Below are positions 27,795-35,874 of a stretch of 64,000 bases of DNA, one piece after another (position 1 is the first letter of the stretch; every line of letters starts with the position of its first letter). The stretch is from an uncultured Arenicella sp. (lineage in GTDB: Bacteria > Pseudomonadota > Gammaproteobacteria > Arenicellales > Arenicellaceae): contig CALIVT010000001.1 of the NCBI GenBank assembly GCA_938048185.1, positions 124,001-188,000 of the forward strand, in the 5' to 3' direction. Below the pieces are notes generated by a model. That model was not told the origin of the DNA, did no database searches, and saw only the letters and a list, made by a program, of their open reading frames with translations. Made by a program: the position numbers and the translations under genes.

Positions 27795-28532
27795 ATGTCG
27801 TTTACCGTTATCATTCCGGCACGTTTTGCGTCCACTCGCTTACCCGGAAAAGCGTTACTTGAGATTGGTGGTAAGCCAATGATCGAGCACGTGGTTGAAC
27901 GCGCTTATGAATCATCCGCCAGCCGTATTATTGTTGCTACCGATGATGAACGCATTCAACACGCTTTGATGCACACAAATTGCGAAGTATGTTTAACCCG
28001 TGCCGATCACGAGTCGGGCAGTGATCGCTTGGCTGAAGTGGTCCATAAGCTCGACATTAATGACGACGAAATTGTGGTGAATGTACAAGGCGATGAGCCC
28101 TTAATTCCCGGTAAGTTGATTAATCAAGTGGCAGCAGCGCTCGAGGTCGCGGGTGACGCAGTAATGTCGACGGCCGCTAAAGCAATTGAGAGCGATGAAG
28201 ACTTACTCAACCCGAACGTAGTGAAAGTTGTTTTCGCCCGCAATGGTAAAGCCTTGTACTTTTCACGTGCGTCGATTCCTTATGCGCGTGAACAACGTGT
28301 TGCCAAAGCGTGGCACCACATTGGCATCTATGGTTATCGCGCGTCATTCCTGAAACGTTACGATCAACTGGTGAAAAGCGCCATTGAACAAACCGAGTCT
28401 CTCGAACAACTCAGGGTGCTGGATAACGGCGACACCATAATGGTCGAAACCGTGAACTACGAAACTGGCATTGGCATTGATACCCCGCAAGACTTAGAGC
28501 GCGTACGCGCAATTTTCTCAAGCTCGAGTTAA
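27795..28532 (+). CDS. kdsB: 3-deoxy-manno-octulosonate cytidylyltransferase
   Basis: 245 residues. The nucleotidyltransferase signature IPARFASTRLPGKAL opens the protein, and VNVQGDEPLI, YFSRASIPY and ETGIGIDTPQDLERV are typical KdsB segments. It makes CMP-KDO for the lipopolysaccharide core in the cytoplasm. It starts two bases after the Trm112-like gene. Confidence 0.96.
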   Translation: MSFTVIIPARFASTRLPGKALLEIGGKPMIEHVVERAYESSASRIIVATDDERIQHALMHTNCEVCLTRADHESGSDRLAEVVHKLDINDDEIVVNVQGDEPLIPGKLINQVAAALEVAGDAVMSTAAKAIESDEDLLNPNVVKVVFARNGKALYFSRASIPYAREQRVAKAWHHIGIYGYRASFLKRYDQLVKSAIEQTESLEQLRVLDNGDTIMVETVNYETGIGIDTPQDLERVRAIFSSSS

Positions 28533-28534
28533 TT

Positions 28535-29014
28535 ATGGCTATTAAGGTCCTATTCGTGTGCATGGGGAATATTTGCCGCTCGCCGACCGCGCATGGTGTG
28601 ATGCAGCACAAACTAGATCAGCGTAAGTTAAACCATCTTATCGAGCTTGATTCGGCTGGCACGCACGCCTATCACGTCGGTGAAAAGTCTGACCCGCGTT
28701 CAAGAGCCACGGCCAAAAGCAAAGGCATTGATATGGAGTTTATTCGTGCGCGAAAAATATCAGTAAACGATTATGACGACTTCGATTTCGTTTTGGCGAT
28801 GGATGAAGACAACCTAGAGCTGATTAAGTATTACGCACCGGAACAGGCTAACGCCGACGTGCGCCTGTTCTTAGACTTCGCCAATCAAGCTGGTACGTGT
28901 ACTGACACAATTGTACCCGACCCTTATTACGGCGGTGACTCAGGATTCGACAACGTTTTTACCTTGGTCGATCGCGGCTGTGATGCTCTTATTGAGCACA
29001 TCTTGAATGACTAA
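28535..29014 (+). CDS. Low molecular weight protein-tyrosine-phosphatase
   Basis: 159 residues. The catalytic loop C-x5-R is CMGNICR (Cys9, Arg15) and the general acid is in VPDPYYGG. These enzymes dephosphorylate tyrosine kinases or sugar-phosphate pathways, often in exopolysaccharide control, but here the gene belongs to the conserved kdsB block. It starts two bases after kdsB and overlaps the next gene by eight bases. Confidence 0.93.
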   Translation: MAIKVLFVCMGNICRSPTAHGVMQHKLDQRKLNHLIELDSAGTHAYHVGEKSDPRSRATAKSKGIDMEFIRARKISVNDYDDFDFVLAMDEDNLELIKYYAPEQANADVRLFLDFANQAGTCTDTIVPDPYYGGDSGFDNVFTLVDRGCDALIEHILND

Positions 29015-29519
29015 CGTTATGAGTGATAGTTCGGTGATCACCGATATTCGAATCAATGTTGCCGAGCAGTCATTGCGTGGGTTTAAGGTTGATGGCGAAG
29101 AAATTTACAACACTCAAATCGCTACCGCTAAAAACGGAATAGGGCAGCTAAGTGGCAGCGAATGTACGCCGTTAGGAAACCATCGTATTCGTGCCAAGAT
29201 TGGCGAGTCAGCGCCTATCAACTCAGTGTTTATTGGTCGACGCGCAACGGGCGAAATTTATGACAATGAATTAGCCTCAGCCAACCCCGCGCGCGATTGG
29301 ATTTTGACCCGAATTCTATGGCTTTGTGGCAACGAACCCGGCTTTAATAGGGGGGGCAATGTTGATACCCAGCGCCGCTATATTTATATTCACGGTGCGC
29401 CCGACTCACACCCGATGGGCGTACCCAGTTCGCACGGTTGTATCAAGATGCGAAATACCGATATCATCCAACTCTTTAATCATGTGGTAGTTGGCACCAC
29501 AGTCACTATCAGCGAATAA
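29007..29519 (+). CDS. YkuD-fold (L,D-transpeptidase-like) protein without signal peptide, candidate cytoplasmic L,D-carboxypeptidase
   Basis: 170 residues from ATG 29007 (an alternative ATG is at 29019). The YkuD catalytic motif is intact: HGAPDSHPMGVPSSHGCIKM with the nucleophile Cys. No signal peptide or TM segment is visible at either start, so the protein should stay in the cytoplasm, unlike cell-wall cross-linking L,D-transpeptidases. It lies between a phosphatase gene it overlaps by eight bases and nagZ, three bases downstream. Signal-less YkuD proteins such as Acinetobacter ElsL act as cytoplasmic L,D-carboxypeptidases in murein recycling; the same role is inferred here. Confidence 0.85.
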   Translation: MTNVMSDSSVITDIRINVAEQSLRGFKVDGEEIYNTQIATAKNGIGQLSGSECTPLGNHRIRAKIGESAPINSVFIGRRATGEIYDNELASANPARDWILTRILWLCGNEPGFNRGGNVDTQRRYIYIHGAPDSHPMGVPSSHGCIKMRNTDIIQLFNHVVVGTTVTISE

Positions 29520-29522
29520 AGC

Positions 29523-30521
29523 ATGACACAACAACAAACTAAATTAGGTTCGCTGGTGCTCCCGCTAGGCCCAGTCATGGTCGACGTAGACGGTCTTAGC
29601 TTAACGCAGGGTGAGCGAGATCGCCTTGTTCATCCCAGTGTTGGTGCAGTCATTTTATTCGCGCGGAATTATTCGACTGTAGAGCAGGTAAGCGCTTTAA
29701 TCGCCGAGATAAAGGCTTTGCGCACTCCCGCGCTGTTGATTGCCGTAGATCAAGAAGGCGGGCGAGTACAACGTTTCCAAGAGGGTTTCACGCGCTTGCC
29801 GGCGGCGCAGAGCTTTGGCGATGCTTGGCAAGAAAACAAACAGTCAGCACCGATGCTGGCGTATCAATCCGCCTATACAATGGCGAGCGAATTAATTAAT
29901 GTCGGTGTTGATTTCAGTTTTGCGCCGGTGTTTGACGTGACGTCGAAAGACAGCGAAGTAATCGGTGACCGGTGTTTTAACTCTGAACCGCGCGCAGCAA
30001 CCGAGCTGCTGGGCGCATACATTGATGGCATGCACGCGGCTGGAATGGTTGCCATCGCCAAGCATTTTCCGGGGCACGGCGGGGTTCGCGGAGATTCACA
30101 CCATTGCCTACCTGAAGACGACCGCAATATAGACGACTTGCACGCTCATGATCTCGTGCCATACAAAGCGTTGGTTGATGAAATTCAAGGTGTGATGACC
30201 GCGCATGTGCTGTTCAATAGTTGCGACCAAGAAATTCCAACCTACTCAAGTTATTGGTTGCAAGACGTATTACGGCAAGAAATAGGATTTGACGGCGTGG
30301 TCTTCAGTGACGACTTAACCATGCAAGGTGCAATAGATGCGAATGCCGAACAAGGTTCAATTGTCGCCAGTGCACAACGCGCTATCTACGCGGGCTGCGA
30401 TATGGTGTTAGTCTGTAATAAACCTGAGCTTGCCGATGAATTGTTAGCAGGGCTTGAATTTGAACCGAATGAAACGTTATCTGCTAAGCTGAGCCAGCTT
30501 GCTTGTCGCGTTAAAATATAG
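29523..30521 (+). CDS. nagZ: Beta-N-acetylhexosaminidase NagZ
   Basis: 332 residues, a single GH3 domain. DQEGGRVQRF near residue 79, the KHFPGHGGVRGDSH loop with its catalytic His and Asp dyad, and VFSDDLTMQGA with the nucleophile Asp are all present. There is no signal peptide, as expected for cytoplasmic NagZ. It removes GlcNAc from anhydro-muropeptides during recycling, generating the ligands that signal for AmpC induction in some bacteria. Confidence 0.95.
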   Translation: MTQQQTKLGSLVLPLGPVMVDVDGLSLTQGERDRLVHPSVGAVILFARNYSTVEQVSALIAEIKALRTPALLIAVDQEGGRVQRFQEGFTRLPAAQSFGDAWQENKQSAPMLAYQSAYTMASELINVGVDFSFAPVFDVTSKDSEVIGDRCFNSEPRAATELLGAYIDGMHAAGMVAIAKHFPGHGGVRGDSHHCLPEDDRNIDDLHAHDLVPYKALVDEIQGVMTAHVLFNSCDQEIPTYSSYWLQDVLRQEIGFDGVVFSDDLTMQGAIDANAEQGSIVASAQRAIYAGCDMVLVCNKPELADELLAGLEFEPNETLSAKLSQLACRVKI

Positions 30522-30600
30522 CGGAAAAGGCCAGAAGATAGTCAGCATATTCGTCTGCCCAATTAACGATGTTTCCTACTCAACTAACTCAATATGAGAG

Positions 30601-31314
30601 ATGCAAATGATTAAATTATTAAAGCCGCTCGCGATAGTCGCCATTCTAGGCTTTCCTCTCGCCGTCGCCGGCTTTCGCCTAAATCTTTTTGGCTTTGGCG
30701 TTAGCGCAAAGGTCATTCAAGTGACACTATTGTTAGCCGTAGCAGTATTTTTCGTTGGTATGGTAGCAAGTTTCGTTAGGCGCAAGGACCGAGTAACAGC
30801 GAAAGCCGCGTTAACCGCTGCCACGTTGGCACTGATTCCGATTCTTGCGCTAGGAAGTCAAATTATTACCGCAAGATCGGTGCCGTTTATTCATAATATT
30901 TCAACTGATGTTGAGAACCCGCCTGCGTTCGATAAAGTAGTTGCCCTGCGCGCGCCAGAACACAACCCGCTAGAATATAAAGCTGAAGATTTGGCTGACG
31001 TTCAACGTCAAGCCTACCCGAATGTAAAGACAGTGGTTGTTGAGATGCCACTCGCAGACGCACACGCAAAAGCCAAAAGCGTTGTCGAGTCTCTTGGTTG
31101 GGAACTAGTAAATTCCGACTCCCAAGCAGGCATTATCGAAGCCACAGAAACGACGTTTATTTGGGGCTTCAAGGACGACGTGGTTGTTCGATTAGTCGAA
31201 GCCGACGGCACAACAAAGGTAGACCTTCGCTCCGTCTCGAGAATAGGCGGCAGTGACCTGGGTGCTAACGCCAAGCGAATCGAAAAATTCCTAAGCCGGT
31301 TCGCTGATAATTAG
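30601..31314 (+). CDS. DUF1499 domain membrane protein
   Basis: The ATG at 30601 (MQMIKLLKPLAI) and an ATG at 30607 are both possible starts. The 237-residue protein has three hydrophobic segments in its first 105 residues and a C-terminal DUF1499 domain (YPNVKTVVVEM, AKSVVESLGWELVN, DDVVVRLVEADG, VDLRSVSRIGGSDLGANAKR). Function unknown; relatives are envelope-associated in proteobacteria. It is separated from nagZ by 79 bases and may end the operon. Confidence 0.82.
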   Translation: MQMIKLLKPLAIVAILGFPLAVAGFRLNLFGFGVSAKVIQVTLLLAVAVFFVGMVASFVRRKDRVTAKAALTAATLALIPILALGSQIITARSVPFIHNISTDVENPPAFDKVVALRAPEHNPLEYKAEDLADVQRQAYPNVKTVVVEMPLADAHAKAKSVVESLGWELVNSDSQAGIIEATETTFIWGFKDDVVVRLVEADGTTKVDLRSVSRIGGSDLGANAKRIEKFLSRFADN

Positions 31315-31484
31315 CGAACGGTTGCCCGCTGAAGCACTCGGTGGGCGCTACCTTATGCTAATACAGAATTGCCTGATATCTTAGTGATAGCGCTGGCCTT
31401 CAATCGATCCTATCACGTTCATATGCATTTACTTTATTCTCGGCGCAGTCATCTACAACAGCGAGTATTTGCAGGTATTTGAAT

Positions 31485-31976
31485 ATGACTGACGTTACAA
31501 CCTATTATCTAGAGATGAAATCAGAGTCAGAGTTGATTGAAAAGCCTGATTCTAGAGGTGTCAATATCGTTGAGGTGCAGATCGACGACTTTCAATTTAA
31601 CAAGTTTCTCTATCAATACATTGGCGGGCCATGGCAATGGACAGACAAGCTGGATATTCCAGATTCGCAATGGAAGGAATACGTTAATGACCCTAATCTT
31701 AGGACATGGGTGGCCTACTATAAAGGGGCTATTGCTGGGTATTTTGAGTTATATGCAAAAGATAGTGGAGATACCGAAATTGCCTATTTTGGCTTGGCCG
31801 AATCATTTATAGGGCGGGGCTTTGGCGGGTTTTTATTGTCTCAAGCGATCACATGTGGCTGGAGAATTAGATCAACAAAGCGTATATGGTTACACACTTG
31901 TACTCTTGATCATCCGTCGGCGTTAAAAAATTACCAAGCTAGAGGCTTAAAAATTTATAAAACTGAAACTCAGTAA
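31485..31976 (+). CDS. GNAT family N-acetyltransferase (1 of 3 in the accessory cluster)
   Basis: Start chosen at ATG 31485 (a TTG two codons earlier is also in frame), giving 163 residues. The GNAT core is visible: VAYYKGAIAGYFELYAKDSGDTEIAYFGLAESFIG (given in parts: WVAYYKGAIAGYFEL and EIAYFGLAESFIGRGFGG) with the acetyl-CoA loop GRGFGG, then a WLHTCTLDHPSALKNYQ motif before the last strand. The substrate is unknown. It is the first of a run of small plus-strand genes with a different, more AT-rich look than the operons on either side. Confidence 0.82.
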   Translation: MTDVTTYYLEMKSESELIEKPDSRGVNIVEVQIDDFQFNKFLYQYIGGPWQWTDKLDIPDSQWKEYVNDPNLRTWVAYYKGAIAGYFELYAKDSGDTEIAYFGLAESFIGRGFGGFLLSQAITCGWRIRSTKRIWLHTCTLDHPSALKNYQARGLKIYKTETQ

Positions 31977-31998
31977 AAAACACCGCTGAAAGATAAAA

Positions 31999-32033
31999 TC
32001 AAGGTGTCAGCAACGTCGGCACGAACGCCTTGA
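31999..32033 (+). repeat. Imperfect inverted repeat in spacer
   Basis: TCAAGGTGT at 31999-32007 pairs with ACGCCTTGA at 32025-32033 with one G-T type mismatch. It lies after the first GNAT stop. No T-run follows. It might be a terminator stem or a cassette-boundary structure. Confidence 0.3.
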
Positions 32034-32093
32034 TAGGGCCGCGCTCGCTTTTAAAGCGTATGTGTTTTAATGCCTATCAAAGAGCTACTATTT

Positions 32094-32423
32094 ATGAGCA
32101 CAAAAACTGAACAGTTAAAAATATACGACGAATTGATTTCTCAGTGCCCTAGATTTGAAAGAAAGGGAAAATCAATGTTCTTTTGTTCCGCCAATGGTTA
32201 TATGTTTTCAATTCAGAATAAAGTGGGAGAAATTGGCATACGGTTTGCTAAAAACGTGCAAAAAGAATATTTGAAAAAATATAATACGACGACGATCGAG
32301 TCTTATGGCGCAGTTATGCAAGGGTATATATTAGTTACCCCAGAAATGCTGAGAGACCAACTTGCTGTTATTTCTCTACTGAATGAAAGTTATGATTACG
32401 TGATGTCACTCGAGCCAAAATAG
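32094..32423 (+). CDS. Small cytosolic protein, possible TfoX N-terminal-like fold
   Basis: 109 residues from ATG 32094, preferred over ATG 32070 because an AAAGAG element precedes it. The sequence MSTKTEQLKIYDELIS, then a MFFCSANGYMFSIQ strand and EIGIRFAKNVQKEYLKKY resembles TfoX_N-like domains in layout only. I do not claim a function. It stands alone between two GNAT genes, with spacers of about 115 bases on each side. Confidence 0.6.
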   Translation: MSTKTEQLKIYDELISQCPRFERKGKSMFFCSANGYMFSIQNKVGEIGIRFAKNVQKEYLKKYNTTTIESYGAVMQGYILVTPEMLRDQLAVISLLNESYDYVMSLEPK

Positions 32424-32436
32424 ACTAATTAGCAAG

Positions 32437-32509
32437 AGCCTAATTCCGAGATCCATGCTTGGTAACGGTCAGTCGCAACCTCGTTCAGTTCCATCGGGTT
32501 AGGTCGGCT
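32437..32509 (+). repeat. Weak attC-like imperfect palindrome
   Basis: AGCCTAAT and TCCGA on the left (32437-32449) face TCGG and GTTAGGT near the right end (32494-32504), which matches the R' box consensus GTTRRRY. The left box differs from the expected RYYYAAC by its last base. Only this spacer shows it. Confidence 0.25.
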
Positions 32510-32543
32510 TTATTTATAAATCAGTTGAGCACAAGAATAAGTA

Positions 32544-33017
32544 ATGATGGCACGAATAGATTTGAGAAAAGCGGTATTGAGCGACGAGCCTATTTTGCTT
32601 GATTTTGAGCAGAAGGTCTTAGAAGCAGAGCGTCCCTACGACTCGTCAATAAAATTGGTTGGAGCGTTCTACTACGATTTGAAGAGCTTACTCACTAGCG
32701 ATAAGTCTCATTTCATCGTGGCGGAAGCTGGCGACAACGTTATTGGTTGTGGTTATGCTCAAATACGTGAATCCAAACAATCGTTGATACACGACTTCCA
32801 TTCTTACCTTGGTTTTATGTATGTGGCGCCCAGTTATCGCGGCCGTGGGGTCAATAAAAGGATCGTCGAAGAGCTTATTGAGTGGAGTAAAAGACAGGGA
32901 GCGCCAGACTGCTACTTGGACGTTTACAGTGGTAATGAGGCCGCTATAAGGGCGTACGAAAAAGCCGGGTTCTCAAAATCTATGACAGAAATGAAGTTGA
33001 AATTGACGCAGATATGA
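32544..33017 (+). CDS. GNAT family N-acetyltransferase (2 of 3)
   Basis: 157 residues starting MMARIDLRKAVLSDEPILLDF. The acetyl-CoA signature is GYRGRGVNKRIVEELIEW-like: visible as MYVAPSYRGRGVNKRIVEEL, followed by YLDVYSGNEAAIRAYEKAGF, the classic GNAT motif A and B pair. Substrate unknown. It follows the TfoX-like gene across a 120-base spacer containing an attC-like element. Confidence 0.88.
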   Translation: MMARIDLRKAVLSDEPILLDFEQKVLEAERPYDSSIKLVGAFYYDLKSLLTSDKSHFIVAEAGDNVIGCGYAQIRESKQSLIHDFHSYLGFMYVAPSYRGRGVNKRIVEELIEWSKRQGAPDCYLDVYSGNEAAIRAYEKAGFSKSMTEMKLKLTQI

Positions 33018-33126
33018 ATCAACCAATACCGGTGAGAAAGCCACCAAACCGGCAGCCTCGGTTGCTTAATTCAAGGCGCTTTTTCCCGTAAATTACTCCG
33101 ACGTTATTGCAACTTAGAGATTATCA

Positions 33127-33609
33127 ATGAATTACCATTTAGCACAGTTGAACATTGCCCGTTTTCGTTTGCCCCAAGAACACCCAGGCAACAAGGGTTT
33201 TATTGATAACTTGGATAGGGTCAATGCCATCGCTGAAACTCAAGAGGGCTTTATTTGGCGCTTTACCGGCGAAGGCAATGATGCTCTCGATATTCAAGCT
33301 TTCGACGACCCTAATGTGGCCTCAAATATGTCTTTATGGTCTGGCCTAGAGTCGCTTGGTGCATTTGTTTATAGGAATAAAGAGCACAGGGAAATAATGC
33401 GTCGAAGGGGTGAATGGTTTGATAAAATTGATTTCCATTTGGTTCTTTGGTGGGTGCAAGCGGGCCATCTTCCAACGTTAGAAGAAGCAAAAGAAAAGCT
33501 TGAACGTCTTTCAACGTATGGGCCGACTGAAAAGGCCTTCACTTTTAAGGAGCCTTATCCATCGCCAAATGATAGTAATGTTAGCCCAATTCTCGATGAG
33601 TATGCCTAG
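33127..33609 (+). CDS. DUF3291 family protein
   Basis: 160 residues opening with YHLAQLNIARFRLP, the DUF3291 signature, followed by AETQEGFIWRF and LWSGLESLGAFVYRNKEH, and WWVQAGHLPTLEEAKEKLE. The fold is related to dimeric alpha-beta barrel proteins (antibiotic-biosynthesis-monooxygenase-like), but no catalytic role is known. It is a stand-alone unit in the accessory cluster. Confidence 0.88.
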   Translation: MNYHLAQLNIARFRLPQEHPGNKGFIDNLDRVNAIAETQEGFIWRFTGEGNDALDIQAFDDPNVASNMSLWSGLESLGAFVYRNKEHREIMRRRGEWFDKIDFHLVLWWVQAGHLPTLEEAKEKLERLSTYGPTEKAFTFKEPYPSPNDSNVSPILDEYA

Positions 33610-33737
33610 ACATTTAATCGGCTGTCAACGTGCACGTCGTCCTAGGTTCGTGCTCAAGACGAAGTACTTACAAGCTCACCAATCGCTAGAGTTTATACGC
33701 GCCAGCGGCTCCACGTTATTTTGGAGGCTAATCTCTT

Positions 33738-34142
33738 ATGGCTTTTGACGATACGTTTCGTCTGAGTTCGCATGCGGTAATAACAGATCAGGATGATCGT
33801 GTTCTCTTGCTCAAGGCGAGTTATGGCGAATTAGGTTGGGGTTTACCCGGCGGCGCGCTTGATGTCGGTGAAACGATTCACGAGGCTCTGGCCAGAGAAT
33901 GTAAAGAGGAACTAGCGTGTGACATTGAAATTCTCTACCTTAGTGGTGTTTACTATCATTCGGCTTATAATTCTCAGGCTTTTATTTTCAGGTGCGGTTT
34001 GAAAGAGGGGGCCAAAATAAAATTGAGCGAAGAGCATACTGAGCTTAAGTTTTGCACCTTAGAGGGTATGTCTAAGGTGCAAAAGCAAAGAGTAGAAGAT
34101 TGCCTAACTTATTCCGGTGTCACAGTCAGTGCAAAATTTTAA
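33738..34142 (+). CDS. NUDIX hydrolase
   Basis: 134 residues with a complete Nudix box, GALDVGETIHEALARECKEE (GX5EX7REUXEE pattern, with Glu residues in place). These enzymes cleave nucleoside diphosphates linked to another moiety and often detoxify nucleotides. A GGAGG ribosome site is just upstream. It is a single-gene unit in the accessory cluster. Confidence 0.9.
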   Translation: MAFDDTFRLSSHAVITDQDDRVLLLKASYGELGWGLPGGALDVGETIHEALARECKEELACDIEILYLSGVYYHSAYNSQAFIFRCGLKEGAKIKLSEEHTELKFCTLEGMSKVQKQRVEDCLTYSGVTVSAKF

Positions 34143-34255
34143 TAGCATTAAGCTCAAAAAAATCAACAAACTATCTGATACCTTGCGTGCTCACACTGGC
34201 AAAAGTCGCGTACCCGTATTAATGGCCTATGTTTACTAGAGAGAGAGGCAGTAAA

Positions 34256-34699
34256 ATGGAAGTTTTTATTCTGATTTTATTCGCGATCGTCGTCGGTATG
34301 CTGTTGCCGATTCAAGCTGCATCGAACGCAGGCGCAGCGAAGTATCTAGGAGACGTATCGTACGCGGCCTTGCTGTCATTCGTGATCGGTACGGCACTTA
34401 TTGCGACTTATATCTTGATAATCAAGCCTAGCCTGAATACTCAAATTACGCATGTGACGCCGCCTAACTATATTCTATTTGGCGGTCTTATTTCGGTAAT
34501 CTACACAATGGCGATTACATTTTTGTCGCCAAGGCTTGGTGTCGGGAATACGCTTTTTATCATTGTGGTTGGACAAATGGTTGCTGCGCTACTGGTTGAT
34601 CATTTTGGTATCTTCGATTCAATCAAGCAAGAGATAACGCTAAAGCGGTTATTTGGGGTATCTTTAATGCTTGCTGGGCTATTTCTAGCAAAAAAATGA
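34256..34699 (+). CDS. Small DMT-superfamily membrane protein (DUF606/YdcZ-like)
   Basis: Start set at ATG 34256 after a GAGAGGCAG element; an ATG at 34229 would add nine polar residues. The 147-residue protein has about four to five TM segments. The pattern MLLPIQAASNAGAAKYLGD and FGGLISVIYTMAITFLSPRLG matches the half-size DMT transporters of DUF606, which work as pairs or dimers. Substrate unknown. No second half-gene is adjacent. Confidence 0.8.
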   Translation: MEVFILILFAIVVGMLLPIQAASNAGAAKYLGDVSYAALLSFVIGTALIATYILIIKPSLNTQITHVTPPNYILFGGLISVIYTMAITFLSPRLGVGNTLFIIVVGQMVAALLVDHFGIFDSIKQEITLKRLFGVSLMLAGLFLAKK

Positions 34700-34728
34700 A
34701 ACATACAAACTTGCATTCAAATTGTGGT

Positions 34729-34767
34729 GTAAGCCTGTTTAGTCAGAAGGTGGTTGCTTACTTTTTT
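34729..34767 (+). terminator. Possible terminator after the DMT gene
   Basis: GTAAGC (34729-34734) pairs with GCTTAC (34756-34761), followed at once by six Ts. The loop is long, 21 bases, so the stem is short and weak. Confidence 0.4.
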
Positions 34768-34810
34768 CGCGCTCACGAGCAATTAATTCCGCCTAAGAAA
34801 ATTTTTGAGT

Positions 34811-35290
34811 ATGCACATGTTAGCTATAAGAAAAGTTAAGCCGAGCGAAGCCCAACTAATATCCAATTTAGCTATTCGGTCTAAGGCTCATTGGGGTTAC
34901 GATAACGAATTTATGCTGGCGTGTGTTGATGAGCTGTCGCATTCGACTGAACAAATAGCGGATGATGGGTTTCGTTACTATTTGGCTCAGAAAAACCAAG
35001 AGATATTAGGGTTTTATAAATTAGCGAAACTGGATCAAGACGCGGCGCTATTAGAGGCTCTTTTTATTGAGCCTTGCGCTATCGGCAGCGGAGTAGGGCG
35101 CTCGCTATTGGAGCACGCAAAAGTCATTGCGAAAAAGTGTGGCGCGGTTTCGTTAGAGGCACAAAGCGACCCGTACGCTGAACCATTTTATCTCGCAATG
35201 GGTGCAACAGTAATCTCGAGGACGGAATCTGGAAGTATCGCTGGGCGTTTTCTGCCTATGATGCGAATCACGTTAGACGATCTGGATTAA
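34811..35290 (+). CDS. GNAT family N-acetyltransferase (3 of 3)
   Basis: Start at ATG 34811 or ATG 34817; a TTG at 34805 is in frame too. About 159 residues. The protein starts with LAIRKVKPSEAQLISNLAIRS, typical for this family, and contains ALLEALFIEPCAIGSGVGRSLLEHA with the acetyl-CoA loop GSGVGRS, then AQSDPYAEPFYLAMGA. The substrate is unknown. It is followed by a membrane protein gene 26 bases downstream, a closer spacing than elsewhere in the cluster. Confidence 0.87.
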   Translation: MHMLAIRKVKPSEAQLISNLAIRSKAHWGYDNEFMLACVDELSHSTEQIADDGFRYYLAQKNQEILGFYKLAKLDQDAALLEALFIEPCAIGSGVGRSLLEHAKVIAKKCGAVSLEAQSDPYAEPFYLAMGATVISRTESGSIAGRFLPMMRITLDDLD

Positions 35291-35316
35291 GCAATTAGAT
35301 TTAAGGTAACTAAGTT

Positions 35317-35826
35317 ATGAGCCGTAACAGAACTAAAATGGTGTTTTCGAATTTTTTTAACACGGTTTTGTTTGATGGGAAAACCCTCACGATTGCCGGT
35401 AAGAAAACACTTAGCGCTGCGTTATTGTTGGTTTTTTTGCTTGGTGCTTTTTGGTGCTTGACGTTGAATATGTCGGCCGTGATCAAAGGCGGCGTAGTCT
35501 TATCCGCAGCGCTTATTGCCTATGCTTTGTTGGATGTGTTGTTTTCGAAAAATGTGTTTCTCTACAACATCGACGCGAAGTATATCGACCTGCATCGAAA
35601 ATCGATGCGCAAAAGCATCGTTTATCAGGGCTCGTCAGAAGGGTGCTTAGTCGTCAGAAAAATAGCCGACATATCGCCCGACGATGTTGTTACAAACTAT
35701 TTTGTTCAGCTGGTGTTTGATAATGGTCAAGCTAACATTCCGTATCAATTGAATCGACGGAGTTTTGTTGAGGCTGACGCGCAAAAAAAGGTAGAACAAT
35801 GGCAGGCCTTGCTTAGGCTGGACTAG
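35317..35826 (+). CDS. Orphan membrane protein with two TM segments
   Basis: 169 residues. Two hydrophobic segments (about 33-51 and 55-73) are followed by a soluble, beta-rich C-terminal domain of about 95 residues (YIDLHRKSMRKSIVYQG and FVQLVFDNGQANIPYQLNRR). The layout resembles bacterial PH-like membrane proteins, but I cannot assign a family. It ends the accessory cluster and converges with bamE. Confidence 0.65.
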   Translation: MSRNRTKMVFSNFFNTVLFDGKTLTIAGKKTLSAALLLVFLLGAFWCLTLNMSAVIKGGVVLSAALIAYALLDVLFSKNVFLYNIDAKYIDLHRKSMRKSIVYQGSSEGCLVVRKIADISPDDVVTNYFVQLVFDNGQANIPYQLNRRSFVEADAQKKVEQWQALLRLD

Positions 35827-35874
35827 CCTTATCTAATGGGGGCTTTAAGCGCCCACACACCATTAGAGCAATAT

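Noticed and set aside
33500-33748. 82-codon frame bridging DUF3291 and NUDIX genes
   Set aside because: It overlaps both real genes in another frame and has Arg/Leu-rich shadow composition.
31485-35826. Calling this region an integron
   Set aside because: No integrase, no attI and only one weak attC-like spacer were seen. It is described only as cassette-like.
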